Below, piece after piece: positions 51,427-60,786 of a stretch of DNA of 64,000 nucleotides. Below the pieces are notes generated by a model, which was given only the letters and a program-made list of their open reading frames with translations, had not been told where the DNA came from and did no database searches. Numbering within the stretch: position 1 is the stretch's first letter; each line of letters begins with the position of its first letter. A program made the position numbers and the translations under genes. The stretch spans positions 3,038,001 to 3,102,000 of the forward strand of contig NZ_CP159486.1 in NCBI RefSeq assembly GCF_041902845.1, given 5' to 3'. This DNA is from Limibacterium fermenti (GTDB lineage Bacteria; Bacteroidota; Bacteroidia; Bacteroidales; Dysgonomonadaceae).

Positions 51427-53577
51427 ATGAAGTGCTTGCCCGAAATAAAAAATAAATGTAACTTGCATCTTTTTTATTGGCAAATCATTAGTCAACAAAC
51501 ATATAATGCAATGTTCAATTATATTTTTATTTTCTCTATTCGTCAATTCTTTACAGCATTAATGATTTTCTTTGCAATGATTTACCAAAATCCGGAGTCA
51601 ACTACAATCCAAGGAAATAATCGGAATATAAAAAATAAGAAATCATTGTTCATTATAGAGAATTCAAATTCCCATTTAATGATACAACTAAGGAAATACG
51701 AAGCTGAAAAAAACAATTTCCTTTTTTCAAGATTTTTTTCCCGAGAACGACAATATATGACATCTTATAAACCGGATAACCGATTTCACACCCATTCTAT
51801 ATTAAAAAAATGCCCTCCATTACAGGTAAACTATGAGATATCAGCAACAACAGTACCCCGCATTCAAATGAATTTACGAAGCAACTCCTGTCATTTGACT
51901 ATTGTACTCGTGAGTATATCCGTCTTTTTCATCATCACGACGATTATCTTATTTATTGCCTTTATACGAAAGACTAAAAACAATCGGTTATTGCAGAATA
52001 TAGAAGAAATTCACACCAATTTTTTCACTCAAATAGTACATGAATTCCGTACGCCTCTTACCATTATTTTAGGATTAAGCAAGCAATTGAAAAGTCAAGG
52101 AAATATTTCCCCACAAACCTATACGACCTATCTTTCCGCGATAGAGCGGCAAGCACGAAGCTTATCAAACTTAGTCAATCAATTATTAGATATCGCTAAT
52201 CTGAATGCTTCACCTCGCACCGTTGAGTGGAAAACCGGTAATATCGTGGCATATATAGAAATGCTTTACGAATCCTTTCGCCTGTTTGCAAGCCAAAAAG
52301 GAATAAACTTGATTTTTTATAGTGAGGAAACAACTATAAAAACAGATTTTGTCCCGAACTATCTAAATAAAATTTTACAGAATCTGCTTTCTAATGCCAT
52401 AAAGTATAGTAAAGAAGGGGATAAAATAACCCTTACGCTGGAGAGAAAGAAAAAAGACGGAAAGAAACTACTGATCAAAGTGGTCGATCAGGGAAAAGGA
52501 ATTGATAAAAAGGCGATTCCTTACATATTCAATTTATTCTATCAAGCCCCATCGGTAGAAGAGCCTATAGGTAGTGGAATAGGATTGACCCTCTCTAAAC
52601 AATTAACGGATATACTTGGCGGAAATATTACAGTGAAAAGTGAACCGGGAAAAGGCTCTGTTTTTATAGTAGAACTACCGATCAATCGAAATGAAAAAGA
52701 ATTGTTTCCTTATTGGTTACCCGAACAACCCGGTACTCCCTCTCTTATCGAAAATCCGCCTTTATATAAAAATGAAGAAACGTTAGCTACAGAGAATCAC
52801 CCCAATGAAAACGACCCGCGCACGACCATTTTACTCGCAGAAGATAATAAAGATGTGGCACTTTATATAAAAGCACTGTTTCCGGAAGATAAATATCACA
52901 TTCTCATAGCTCGGAACGGAGAGAAAGCGTTATCCATCGCGAATGAATGCATTCCCGACCTAATCATAACCGATCTTATAATGCCTAAAAAAGACGGAAT
53001 AGAACTTTGCCGCGAAATAAAAGCATCGCAATTACTCAATCACATACCCATTATTATGCTTACAGCAAAAAGCTCAATAACAGATCAAATCAATGGAATC
53101 AAATGTGGAGCCGATGCTTATATCTGTAAACCTTTTAATTCAGAAGAATTACAAGTGAGAGTAGAGAAACTTCTTGAAATACGTAAATTATTGAAAGAGA
53201 AATATCTCAGGATCGTTTTCAAAGGAGAAAAAAACAGTATGAGCAATGACATCAATTCGGACTTTCTTCAGCAAGTGACGAACATCATTTATCGAGACAT
53301 GAAAAATGCGGAGTTTTCATCGAAGAAATTAGCGGATGAAATGGCTATCAGCATCTCTCAACTCAATAAAAAGCTAAATGCCCTAACCGGATTCCCTGCT
53401 TCTACTTATATTTTGCAGGTAAAACTGGAATTGGCAAAGAAAATTCTATCGACCTACGATAGAAGTATCGGAGAAGTGGCTGCGGAATGCGGAATATACG
53501 ATGTAAATTACTTTGCCCGTGTATTTAAAAAACACATAGGAATATCACCTTCCAAATATCAGCGGCTGCCACGGTAA
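51427..53577 (+). CDS. Hybrid histidine kinase, receiver and AraC-type regulator in one protein
   Basis: This 716-residue protein has a membrane helix (about 30-52), a short periplasmic stretch of about 100 residues, a second helix (about 156-178, IVLVSISVFFIITTIILFIA), the kinase core (HEFRTPLT with the phospho-His; NLLSNAIKYSKEGDKITLTL; GSGIGLTLSKQLTDILGG), a receiver (ILLAEDNKDVALYIKALFPE, phospho-Asp in ITDLIMPKKDG) and an AraC HTH (SISQLNKKLNALTGFPASTY, AECGIYDVNYFARVFKKHIG). It is like the hybrid systems of Bacteroides but lacks the large propeller sensor. It may control the fimbrial genes that follow, which is inference. Confidence 0.88.
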   Translation: MKCLPEIKNKCNLHLFYWQIISQQTYNAMFNYIFIFSIRQFFTALMIFFAMIYQNPESTTIQGNNRNIKNKKSLFIIENSNSHLMIQLRKYEAEKNNFLFSRFFSRERQYMTSYKPDNRFHTHSILKKCPPLQVNYEISATTVPRIQMNLRSNSCHLTIVLVSISVFFIITTIILFIAFIRKTKNNRLLQNIEEIHTNFFTQIVHEFRTPLTIILGLSKQLKSQGNISPQTYTTYLSAIERQARSLSNLVNQLLDIANLNASPRTVEWKTGNIVAYIEMLYESFRLFASQKGINLIFYSEETTIKTDFVPNYLNKILQNLLSNAIKYSKEGDKITLTLERKKKDGKKLLIKVVDQGKGIDKKAIPYIFNLFYQAPSVEEPIGSGIGLTLSKQLTDILGGNITVKSEPGKGSVFIVELPINRNEKELFPYWLPEQPGTPSLIENPPLYKNEETLATENHPNENDPRTTILLAEDNKDVALYIKALFPEDKYHILIARNGEKALSIANECIPDLIITDLIMPKKDGIELCREIKASQLLNHIPIIMLTAKSSITDQINGIKCGADAYICKPFNSEELQVRVEKLLEIRKLLKEKYLRIVFKGEKNSMSNDINSDFLQQVTNIIYRDMKNAEFSSKKLADEMAISISQLNKKLNALTGFPASTYILQVKLELAKKILSTYDRSIGEVAAECGIYDVNYFARVFKKHIGISPSKYQRLPR

Positions 53578-53621
53578 TATAGATGTGCTGATGACCGGAC
53601 AGACTGAAGCATAGGTGTTTT

Positions 53622-54125
53622 TTAAAAGGACAACAGCCATTTCCATAGTGGAATAACTTCTATCGTTTTATCTTCCATATTCCGGTTGTAATAATATACT
53701 TCGTCTCCGTATTGTTTTATCAAGGTGAGGGCAACGATATTTTCCATAAGCTTAGTATTCGCATCCAAAAGAAAAATATGCAACAAACCGTTGTCGGAAA
53801 AATAGCGTTTTTTCAAACTTTCCCGGCTACTGAGTTTATCCGAAAAATTTGAAATGCCCAAGATCAGATAAGCATCCGACAGAAAAGTGAGATATTCAGT
53901 GAGTGTATTACGCGATATGGAGGCGCCGGTAGAATCTACCACGTTCTTCAAACGTGCCAGAGAGGAGGGCTGCATCACACTCTCCGCCAACTTTTTCACT
54001 AAGATACGGATGGCATTTTCATTGCGGATATTGTTGCGTAACACTACGTCGCCCAACAAAATTTATACCTGCTATTTCAGTTTGCCTTTCCATAATAATC
54101 GGAGGTAGCTTTCAACGGTCGGCTC
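53622..54125 (-). pseudogene. Remnant of a DUF4143-type ATPase
   Basis: The readable part on the minus strand (53622-54059) matches the C-terminal domain of AAA/DUF4143 ATPases: LLGDVVLRNNIRNENAIRIL, SGSISRNTLTEYLTFL-like core, LGISNFSDKL and ENIVALTLIKQYGDEVYYYN. Upstream in the same frame SYLRLLWKGKLK is followed by two stop codons, so the N-terminal ATPase half is lost. The C-terminus also ends early, after a poor match (PLWKWLLSF). The gene is dead or a fragment. Confidence 0.65.
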
Positions 54126-54628
54126 GCTCTTTCCGTTCTTTTCGAACCCAAGTCATCCCCCTCCTTCGCCTTATCCGATAGCGCCTGTTTCGAATATATC
54201 ATGAAAAAACACTTTATTTTACAATTTCATTAACGAAATATCCATATTCTTACCATTAAAAATATAGATAAAAATAGTACTTCTATTTAACTATAAAATA
54301 GTGATGTAACTACATAAAATGAGCATTCGGTGCTAATTATTCAAATGTTAACGAGCACGCCGTGCTATTATTCCGTGAAAAAATCCTAACACGAGGACTG
54401 AGAAAAACATACATTTGCCACCGAAATAAATTTGGAAGGATAATTAGGATACAAATCGATGTTTCAGAGGAAAATAAAAAATTCTATCTGTGGGCAACCG
54501 AAACTCTATACGTAGAGGAATATATCCGTAACCACCAAACGACTCAAAGCAGTACATATAATAGCTCGCCCTATTTTGGGGTATGAGAGACAATGAATTA
54601 GAAGTGAAATAAACAATAAGAGTTACAC
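54126..54628. other. About 500-bp gap before the HU-like gene
   Basis: Low-complexity AT-rich DNA. A 74-codon plus-strand frame at 54362-54586 has no recognisable family and atypical composition, so I do not call it a gene. No clear promoter box was found. Confidence 0.4.
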
Positions 54629-55006
54629 ATGAAGTATAAGTTAATACAAAAGCCCAATCCGCTGGAGCCCGAAGCCGAACGAAAATGGTATGCCAGTCCG
54701 GTAAAAGCGGGTACTATCAACAATTATCAATTGAGCAAAAAAATAGCCGGCCGTTCGTCTCTTACCCGTGGCGACGTGATGAATGTTATCGAAAACATTA
54801 TTGATGAAATACCTCAATTCCTGATGGAAGGATACAGCGTAAATCTGGATAACTTAGGAACTTTGAGGCTCTCTATTTCCAGCGAAGGCGTCAATGATCC
54901 TGAAAAATTCTGTTCTGAAAATATTAAAAGCAGAAGAATCGTCTTCACCCCTTCGCCTGAATTTAAACTCATATTACAGGCTATACATTTCGAAAAAGCC
55001 AAATAA
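54629..55006 (+). CDS. HU-family DNA-binding protein (125 residues)
   Basis: The N-terminus MKYKLIQKPNPLEPEAERKW, followed by YASPVKAGTINNYQLSKKIA, SSLTRGDVMNVIENIIDEIP and SVNLDNLGTLRLSISSEGV, marks the extended HU-like group common in Bacteroidales accessory regions. The C-terminal FTPSPEFKLILQAIHFEKA completes the HU-like beta sheet. Members often lie beside surface-structure or mobile genes. It is followed 15 bases later by an unknown gene, forming a probable operon. Confidence 0.82.
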   Translation: MKYKLIQKPNPLEPEAERKWYASPVKAGTINNYQLSKKIAGRSSLTRGDVMNVIENIIDEIPQFLMEGYSVNLDNLGTLRLSISSEGVNDPEKFCSENIKSRRIVFTPSPEFKLILQAIHFEKAK

Positions 55007-55021
55007 AGGAAATCGAAAAAT

Positions 55022-55657
55022 ATGGGAAATAAAAAAAGTCGTACTCCTAAAAAGCGTCTATTGAAACAGAAAAGCCTGATGCTCCATGGGTTGGGACTAG
55101 TCACCGGCGATCCAACCATAAAGATCAATTACCCCTTTCTTTTTCATCCCGGGGTACAAATAAGTGTTACCGAACCGGGTGAAGCGAAATGGGTATATTT
55201 GATGCTACCGCTTTCCATGGGTGACCTAATAACGGAAGTTAAAATAGCTTCTTTCCGAAGCGATATGGGAAGCCTGATATCATTGATCCGTCTGGTAGAG
55301 CAACGCATGCCCATTTCAGCGACCGTACTATTCGATGACAAACTTGACAGAGAGAATACCTCAGCATCTGTAATAAGTACACCCTGCCACGTGTTGGTGA
55401 CAAAAAGTATCTTTCTGAAATTATGTATGAATTTCACCAGCACCGAAGACATAATCGAAATCGGGTCTATTGAAGTAAAGTACATTCCCGAATATGAATC
55501 GATCGAGTATATAGAAAAGAAAGAATTGAAAGAAGAGAAACAAAAGATGCTTGCGTTTGAACTCGAGGATACTCCTTCGGAAGCCCTCCGCCACAAACCT
55601 TCGCTGTCCGATATTTTCTTTTTCAATAAACTCAAAAAGGACAAGCAGGTTTTCTAA
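55022..55657 (+). CDS. Unknown protein paired with the HU-like gene
   Basis: This 211-residue protein starts with a basic stretch (MGNKKSRTPKKRLLKQKSLM). The central part looks beta-rich (INYPFLFHPGVQISVTEPGE, AKWVYLMLPLSMGDLITEVK). The C-terminal third is charged, with a helix (YIEKKELKEEKQKMLAFELE). No signal peptide or membrane segment is visible. I do not recognise a family. It starts 15 bases after the HU-like stop and lies 202 bases before the major fimbrillin gene, so a link to that locus is possible but unproven. Confidence 0.55.
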   Translation: MGNKKSRTPKKRLLKQKSLMLHGLGLVTGDPTIKINYPFLFHPGVQISVTEPGEAKWVYLMLPLSMGDLITEVKIASFRSDMGSLISLIRLVEQRMPISATVLFDDKLDRENTSASVISTPCHVLVTKSIFLKLCMNFTSTEDIIEIGSIEVKYIPEYESIEYIEKKELKEEKQKMLAFELEDTPSEALRHKPSLSDIFFFNKLKKDKQVF

Positions 55658-55858
55658 ACATCTTTCTGAAAGACTCCAGATAAGAAACGAAAAAGCCATT
55701 GTCGGCAAAGCCGATATTTTATCGGAAAGGATCACAAAATATTTAATCTGTAATAATCGAGAGATGCTTTTATTCTTAATTGATCGTCCGGTCTTCTGAT
55801 CGGACTCAAAATAAACTAAATAAAAAATTATTCTACATTCAACACAATTAATTACAAA

Positions 55859-57136
55859 ATGAAAAAAATCTATTTTAGTCTGATAACAATAGGCGTATTG
55901 TTATTTTCTGCCTGTAGCAATGACGAGCCGGGCAATGGAAATGAAGAGAAGGAGACCGGTACGTTGACGGCAACCATCTCGTTCGGAAACAAAGACACTA
56001 AAAGTGCACAAGCCACAACAAGAGCATCAGGATCAACAGCTATCCCTGTTGTCAGCTGGGGTAATGTAAAGCAAGTGCAGTTGTTTTTGTATGGAGATGA
56101 CGGTATAATCGCGTTTTCCCACATTTTAACTCCGGGGGAAGCTACAAATCCAGAAGCAACAGACGGACGTATTTTTAATATTCCAAACGTGCCACTAGGT
56201 AACTACAAAATGGCTTTGCTAGCTAACACGAAAAGTAGCACTGACAATGTGAGAACATCACTAGACAAAGGTCAGACTTGGGACGTAGAATTTACCAATG
56301 CCAATGTCAGGGGTAAAAAAATTGAAGACATACTTGTCGATGTAAAAACAAAAGATTTGCCTACAATTCCTGATAAAGTGCCTGCAGAAGTATGGAAGAC
56401 ACGAAAAGGTTATGACAAACCGTCCGAGATATTTACAGCGTTTTATGAAAATGTAAATATCACAGAAGGAGAAACGAAAGTAGTAATTCCAGAACTTAAA
56501 CGTGAAATTTCATTAATGCGCACTCGTTTCGATATTACCAATGTACCTGCGGATGAAGTTGCAAATAGAGCAAAAGTGAAATTCGATACCGAGAACAGTT
56601 TTATCGTTGTACAGCGTCTGCCTCAACATTTCAGTTTAGAATCTGGCATTGTGTCCGCGTTAGATTCCAAAAAAGTATTTGTTGGCGCTACCGGTGCGAA
56701 TACCTATAGAAAAGGAGAAGACCGTCCTACGGGTTATAAAACCCCCTCTGGCGGCGATGATTATACATTTGTCGATACTAAATACAGTCGTTGGAACGAG
56801 TTTCATATTTTTCCCAATGTGGAAGGTAGGGATGGTACAAATATAATAGATAAACAATATTTCATTATTATCGCAGCTTGGGTTGATCTTAAGGAAGGTG
56901 AAATTTACACATACGCAGATGGAAAAATCGCAACAAAATCCCAACCTGTATATTGGTGGGCTCTTGTAAAAGACGAGTTTACCAGAAATGTAATTCGTGA
57001 AGTCAATTTAACTCTGGAAACGGCCGGTTATCTAGAATTCCCAGATGAACCAACAGCACAAGGCAGTCTTCAAATTGAGATCGGAGCACCTGAAGAATGG
57101 AATTCAACGATAGTAAGTACCGATATGAATATTTAA
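55859..57136 (+). CDS. Major fimbrillin, FimA/Mfa1-like type V pilin
   Basis: This 425-residue lipoprotein precursor has the lipobox LLFSACSND (Cys19). The mature region starts with low-complexity Thr/Ala (TKSAQATTRASGSTAIP), which contains an Arg where gingipain-like maturation cleaves type V pilins. NVPLGNYKMALLANTKSS follows, and later FAFYENV-like and KREISLMRTRFDITNVP segments match the shaft fold. The C-terminal VNLTLETAGYLEFPDEPTA and LQIEIGAPEEW suit a donor-strand region. It is the first gene of the fimbrial locus, followed by two hairpins. Confidence 0.78.
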   Translation: MKKIYFSLITIGVLLFSACSNDEPGNGNEEKETGTLTATISFGNKDTKSAQATTRASGSTAIPVVSWGNVKQVQLFLYGDDGIIAFSHILTPGEATNPEATDGRIFNIPNVPLGNYKMALLANTKSSTDNVRTSLDKGQTWDVEFTNANVRGKKIEDILVDVKTKDLPTIPDKVPAEVWKTRKGYDKPSEIFTAFYENVNITEGETKVVIPELKREISLMRTRFDITNVPADEVANRAKVKFDTENSFIVVQRLPQHFSLESGIVSALDSKKVFVGATGANTYRKGEDRPTGYKTPSGGDDYTFVDTKYSRWNEFHIFPNVEGRDGTNIIDKQYFIIIAAWVDLKEGEIYTYADGKIATKSQPVYWWALVKDEFTRNVIREVNLTLETAGYLEFPDEPTAQGSLQIEIGAPEEWNSTIVSTDMNI

Positions 57137-57137
57137 T

Positions 57138-57161
57138 CTTTTTATCGTCAGAGATAAAAAG
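57138..57161 (+). promoter_or_regulatory. Perfect 9-bp hairpin directly after the fimbrillin stop
   Basis: CTTTTTATC pairs with GATAAAAAG around GTCAGA, starting two bases after the stop codon. It may protect the 3' end of the fimbrillin mRNA or act with the next hairpin. Confidence 0.6.
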
Positions 57162-57183
57162 TAACTGGAAATAAAAAAGTCAT

Positions 57184-57241
57184 CTTTTTCCTTGCACTGC
57201 TCCCCGGAGCCGGTGCGGGCAGTGCGAGGAGAAAGTTTTTT
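57184..57241 (+). terminator. Strong hairpin and T run between fimbrillin and anchor genes
   Basis: CTTTTTCCTTGCACTGC pairs with GCAGTGCGAGGAGAAAG (15 of 17, the others G-T type) around a GC-rich loop, followed by TTTTTT. It lies 36 bases before the anchor gene, so it could attenuate read-through and keep the shaft protein in excess. Confidence 0.75.
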
Positions 57242-57277
57242 GCGATGCCGGGTCTTGTTTCTAAATAAACTACAGGA

Positions 57278-58267
57278 ATGAATATAATAAAAAGATATAG
57301 CATTCATCGATTTTCTTTTCGAATCAGCCTCTTTTTCGGTTTGCTTTTCTTCGCGTCATGTACCTACGACTATTTCGAAGATGAAACGAACTATGTTGTA
57401 TATGCCCCGAAGGCAAGCAGTGAATTGATGACCGATGACTATCGAATCGAGGATATACATATCTATGTCTATAAAGAAACGCTGCAGAAACAAAAAACAG
57501 CCTCTTACCCTTTTCAAGAGAACACCAGAATGAAATTTGGAAATTTCAATTTCAGGTTGTTTCCGGGATCGTACCTCACGTATTGTTTCGCCAATACAGC
57601 GGACATTCATTTCTATGATATGGAAACCTATCAGGATGCAGCCTTTGGTTTACAAGAGTCGGAAAGTAACGAGTACCGATACCCCGATTCCCTTGCCTTG
57701 TTTTCAACGGAACTAAAGCCTCCCGTAATCGACTATCCCGCACCTCTCAAAACGGATACCGCCTATTTCAATAAACGCTACAGCGGCAGAATCTGTGTGG
57801 CGTTCGAAAAGCTGACCAAACTCAATCCGTTTTTGACCTATAGCAATATAAGCGAAGTAAAAATTGAGGCGACGGGCACAGGTACCTATCAACGTTTGTC
57901 GTTATTGACGGATTCGGTCAACACCCGTTCCAGCCGTTACTCGTCATCCGATAAAGTAAAGGTACGCAGCAATCTTTACGAAAAACCCTATGGTGATTAC
58001 GACTTCGGGATTGACGGCTACTTTTTCCCTTCGATAAACGAGGAAGAAAGCGGCAGCACAATACCCATATCATTGACATTGGATTTTCTCGATCGCAACG
58101 GCGTTTCGATACACGCATTCTCGATATCCGTTACGGAAACCCTCCATATGAATCAAACGATTTATTTGGGAACAGACGGCCTCAGCACGCTGGTATTGGA
58201 AATTGGCGGCCCCGAACAATGGGATCCGGAAATAGTGCCGGGTGATGATGGAGGAATGGGAATTTAA
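57278..58267 (+). CDS. FimB/Mfa2-family fimbrial anchor lipoprotein
   Basis: This 329-residue lipoprotein has the lipobox LLFFASCTYDY (Cys28). It shows the FimB/Mfa2 pattern with DDYRIEDIHIYVYKETLQKQ and FNFRLFPGSYLTYCFANTAD in the N domain and ISVTETLHMNQTIYLGTDGL in the C domain. The end LVLEIGGPEQWDPEIVPG closely resembles the fimbrillin end (LQIEIGAPEEW), as expected for structurally related subunits. In P. gingivalis such proteins anchor the shaft in the outer membrane and limit its length. It lies 141 bases after the fimbrillin, behind a terminator-like hairpin. Confidence 0.8.
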   Translation: MNIIKRYSIHRFSFRISLFFGLLFFASCTYDYFEDETNYVVYAPKASSELMTDDYRIEDIHIYVYKETLQKQKTASYPFQENTRMKFGNFNFRLFPGSYLTYCFANTADIHFYDMETYQDAAFGLQESESNEYRYPDSLALFSTELKPPVIDYPAPLKTDTAYFNKRYSGRICVAFEKLTKLNPFLTYSNISEVKIEATGTGTYQRLSLLTDSVNTRSSRYSSSDKVKVRSNLYEKPYGDYDFGIDGYFFPSINEEESGSTIPISLTLDFLDRNGVSIHAFSISVTETLHMNQTIYLGTDGLSTLVLEIGGPEQWDPEIVPGDDGGMGI

Positions 58268-58298
58268 AAAACTAATTAAATAAGTATAGAACTTGGAG

Positions 58299-58904
58299 AT
58301 GAAACATTTTTTGCGATACGCTTTTTTATCGATCCTATTTCTGCTTCCGCTTCTTGCCGGACAGAGCATCCGGGCACAAGCTATCAAGACAAACATTCCG
58401 CTCACGCTAACCGGCAATCCCAATATCGGGTTCGAATGGTCTGTCGGAAGGCAAATGACCGTAAACGCGGATGTGTTATGGGCACCTTACCTTTTTAAAA
58501 AGAACGAAGAGGTCTTTCGGACATTAATAGCAAGTGTCGATTTCAGGTATTACCTCAATCCCAGGTATTATTATACGAATGACTTGTGGGATGGTTTTTA
58601 TGTGGGTCCGTACGCCATGTGGGGAAACTTCAATATCGGCCTGAAAAACAAAGACGAAAATAAAACCAGCTATCGCCACAAAGGATGGGGAGTATCCAGC
58701 GGAGTTACCTGCGGATATAAATTCTACATATCCAGCCGCTTTAGACTCGATATTAACTTGGGTGCGGGTTATACCCATCTGCAATACGATAAGTTTCAGT
58801 TGGGAGGGGAGTATGCCGATTTCCCGCTCGAGATAAAGAAAACAAAAAGTTATGTTGGACCTACCAAGTTTGGTGTGCATATAGTTTACAATATTTTTAA
58901 GTAA
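58299..58904 (+). CDS. DUF3575 family outer-membrane protein
   Basis: This protein of about 201 residues starts at MKHFLRYAFLSILFLLPLLA (58299; a TTG six bases upstream is less likely). After the signal (AGQSIRAQA) come KTNIPLTLTGNPNIGFEWSV and GRQMTVNADVLWAPYLFKKN, a DUF3575 pattern. The rest suggests a small eight-strand barrel (YYTNDLWDGFYVGPYAMWGN, SRFRLDINLGAGYTHLQYD). Bacteroidales fimbrial loci often include such a gene next to an OmpA-type gene. Its exact role in assembly is not established. Confidence 0.78.
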   Translation: MKHFLRYAFLSILFLLPLLAGQSIRAQAIKTNIPLTLTGNPNIGFEWSVGRQMTVNADVLWAPYLFKKNEEVFRTLIASVDFRYYLNPRYYYTNDLWDGFYVGPYAMWGNFNIGLKNKDENKTSYRHKGWGVSSGVTCGYKFYISSRFRLDINLGAGYTHLQYDKFQLGGEYADFPLEIKKTKSYVGPTKFGVHIVYNIFK

Positions 58905-58911
58905 AATAGAT

Positions 58912-60771
58912 ATGTATAAGCATGATATAAAAGTGTCTGTTCGTTCTGTCCTGGCCGCGCTCTTTCTGGTCTTTTTCACCTCTATAGCCCACGCGCAAGA
59001 TGAAAAAATGATAGCGGAAGGAGACCGAAGAGCCAGAGGTATCGAAGCTAAAGCCGATCGAAGATTCGCACAGCAGGATTTCGATAAAGCCATGCAAATC
59101 TATGAGACGGCATTCAAGGACAATATTCAATTGAGCCCGTCTTATTCGGCGACATTGCATCTGAAAACCGCCCGCCTTTACTTAACCTTACTCGAATACG
59201 CATTGGCAATACCTCACTACGATGCCGCCATGGCTTTGAACGACGATTTGTTTAAAGCATCCGATATATGCAATTACCTCGATGCGTTACGCTATTCGGG
59301 TTCGAAGATGAAAGCAATAGGGATCGCCCGAAAATATGCTTATCGCGACGCTTATCATTCCGACCGGCGTTACCAAAATATTTTGCATGCGCTCAATTAC
59401 GAAGACGGATTTTTGCCTATCGGCACTCCCGAATTCAATGTGCGTGCGCTGGAAGAAGTGAATACGGTCAACTCCGAGTTCTGGATCGGCGAAGTACAGG
59501 ACGAATATTTCTATGCTGCGAGTAACAGCCGTTTTCACGATCCTTACAAGAAATTTTACCACCGCACCCAATATTTCCCGTTGATCTCGCAGGGGAAGAG
59601 TCAGCTGCTTGACAGGATTCCCCGAGCCATGCAAAACGGAGCGCTCTCCCTTTCGAACGATTTGTCGAATATGATCATCACCGGCGTTTATTACGAACGG
59701 GGAGGAAGTATCGGCATAACCGACGAGGGCATCAACACTTTTCAAACAAAACTGTATTCCTCCCGCTACAATTCCAGACGAAAGGGCTGGTCATCGTTTA
59801 CGGAAGTTTTTCCCGGCAAGGAGAACTATTCCTATTCGCATCCTTTTCTGTTTAATAACGACCGGTCGTTTTTGTTCGCTTCCGATAGGACGGGAGGATT
59901 CGGAGGATATGATATATACGTTGTCCATTGGGATGATGAAAAAAACGACTGGGGATTGCCTGTAAATTTGGGGGCCTACATTAATACGGCAGGAGATGAA
60001 ATTACACCTTCTATCTTTCAGAATTCGCTCATTTTTGCCTCCAACGGCCACACCGGATTCGGAGGATATGACCTCTATAGTACAGAATATGTGGACGGAG
60101 AGATTACCGTAGGAAGTTTAGTCCATTTCAGCTATCCGATCAATACCGTCTCAAACGACTTCAATATGGTTCGGATCGATGAAAACAGCGGTTATATTAT
60201 TTCCGACCGTAATCTGTCAAATAAAGACGATGTTTATTATTTTGACCGTAATCGCAGTTTCGGCACGGCAAGTATGTCTTTCGGCGGTGTGTCCGGCAAT
60301 CAGTTATTCTTTGCAAACCTGTTTAAATTCCCGGCAAAAGATCAAACTTCGGGCGTACCTCGTGTGGAAGAATTACCTCAACACACGTTTACCGAGCCGG
60401 TGTTAAGCGTATTCTTCGATTTTGACTCTTTCGACCTGAACGGAAAAGCTTTACAACAACTCGACGATTGGATTTCGCGCGCCGATCTCACTCGTGTAGA
60501 ATCTTTTCTAATCGAGGGATATGCCGATGAGTTCGGAGAAGAAAAATATAATTTGGAATTATCTGAAAAAAGAGCGAATAGGGTCGAAAACTATTTGAAT
60601 TCGTCCGGTATAAAGACCCATATGAAAACCATCGGGAGGGGCATGATACCCCTATTGGACGATTTAGAGGGAGACGTATCCTTGAATAATCCGGAGTCAA
60701 CAGTATGGGATAAGCCTGTATGGTTGACAAAAGATGCAAGACGTGTAGATATAATAGCAACAATCAAATAA
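58912..60771 (+). CDS. OmpA-family protein with TPR and PD40-like propeller, fimbrial-locus paralogue
   Basis: This 619-residue protein has a type I signal (ALFLVFFTSIAHAQDEK). TPR-like helices span about 40-150 (RRFAQQDFDKAMQIYETAFK, TARLYLTLLEYALAIPHYD). PD40-like propeller segments span about 180-460 (LFASDRTGGFGGYDIYVVHW, FASNGHTGFGGYDLYSTEYV). An OmpA peptidoglycan-binding domain follows (about 500-619, VFFDFDSFDLNGKALQQLDD, EGYADEFGEEKYNLELSEKR). It is like the PorE-type protein at 23.5 kb but lacks the regulatory domain and the lipobox. It lies 7 bases after DUF3575. Confidence 0.8.
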   Translation: MYKHDIKVSVRSVLAALFLVFFTSIAHAQDEKMIAEGDRRARGIEAKADRRFAQQDFDKAMQIYETAFKDNIQLSPSYSATLHLKTARLYLTLLEYALAIPHYDAAMALNDDLFKASDICNYLDALRYSGSKMKAIGIARKYAYRDAYHSDRRYQNILHALNYEDGFLPIGTPEFNVRALEEVNTVNSEFWIGEVQDEYFYAASNSRFHDPYKKFYHRTQYFPLISQGKSQLLDRIPRAMQNGALSLSNDLSNMIITGVYYERGGSIGITDEGINTFQTKLYSSRYNSRRKGWSSFTEVFPGKENYSYSHPFLFNNDRSFLFASDRTGGFGGYDIYVVHWDDEKNDWGLPVNLGAYINTAGDEITPSIFQNSLIFASNGHTGFGGYDLYSTEYVDGEITVGSLVHFSYPINTVSNDFNMVRIDENSGYIISDRNLSNKDDVYYFDRNRSFGTASMSFGGVSGNQLFFANLFKFPAKDQTSGVPRVEELPQHTFTEPVLSVFFDFDSFDLNGKALQQLDDWISRADLTRVESFLIEGYADEFGEEKYNLELSEKRANRVENYLNSSGIKTHMKTIGRGMIPLLDDLEGDVSLNNPESTVWDKPVWLTKDARRVDIIATIK

Positions 60772-60786
60772 AAAAGAAATAAAGGA

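Noticed and set aside
54362..54586. A 74-codon plus-strand frame before the HU-like gene
   Set aside because: No domain recognised and no sensible spacing to neighbours.
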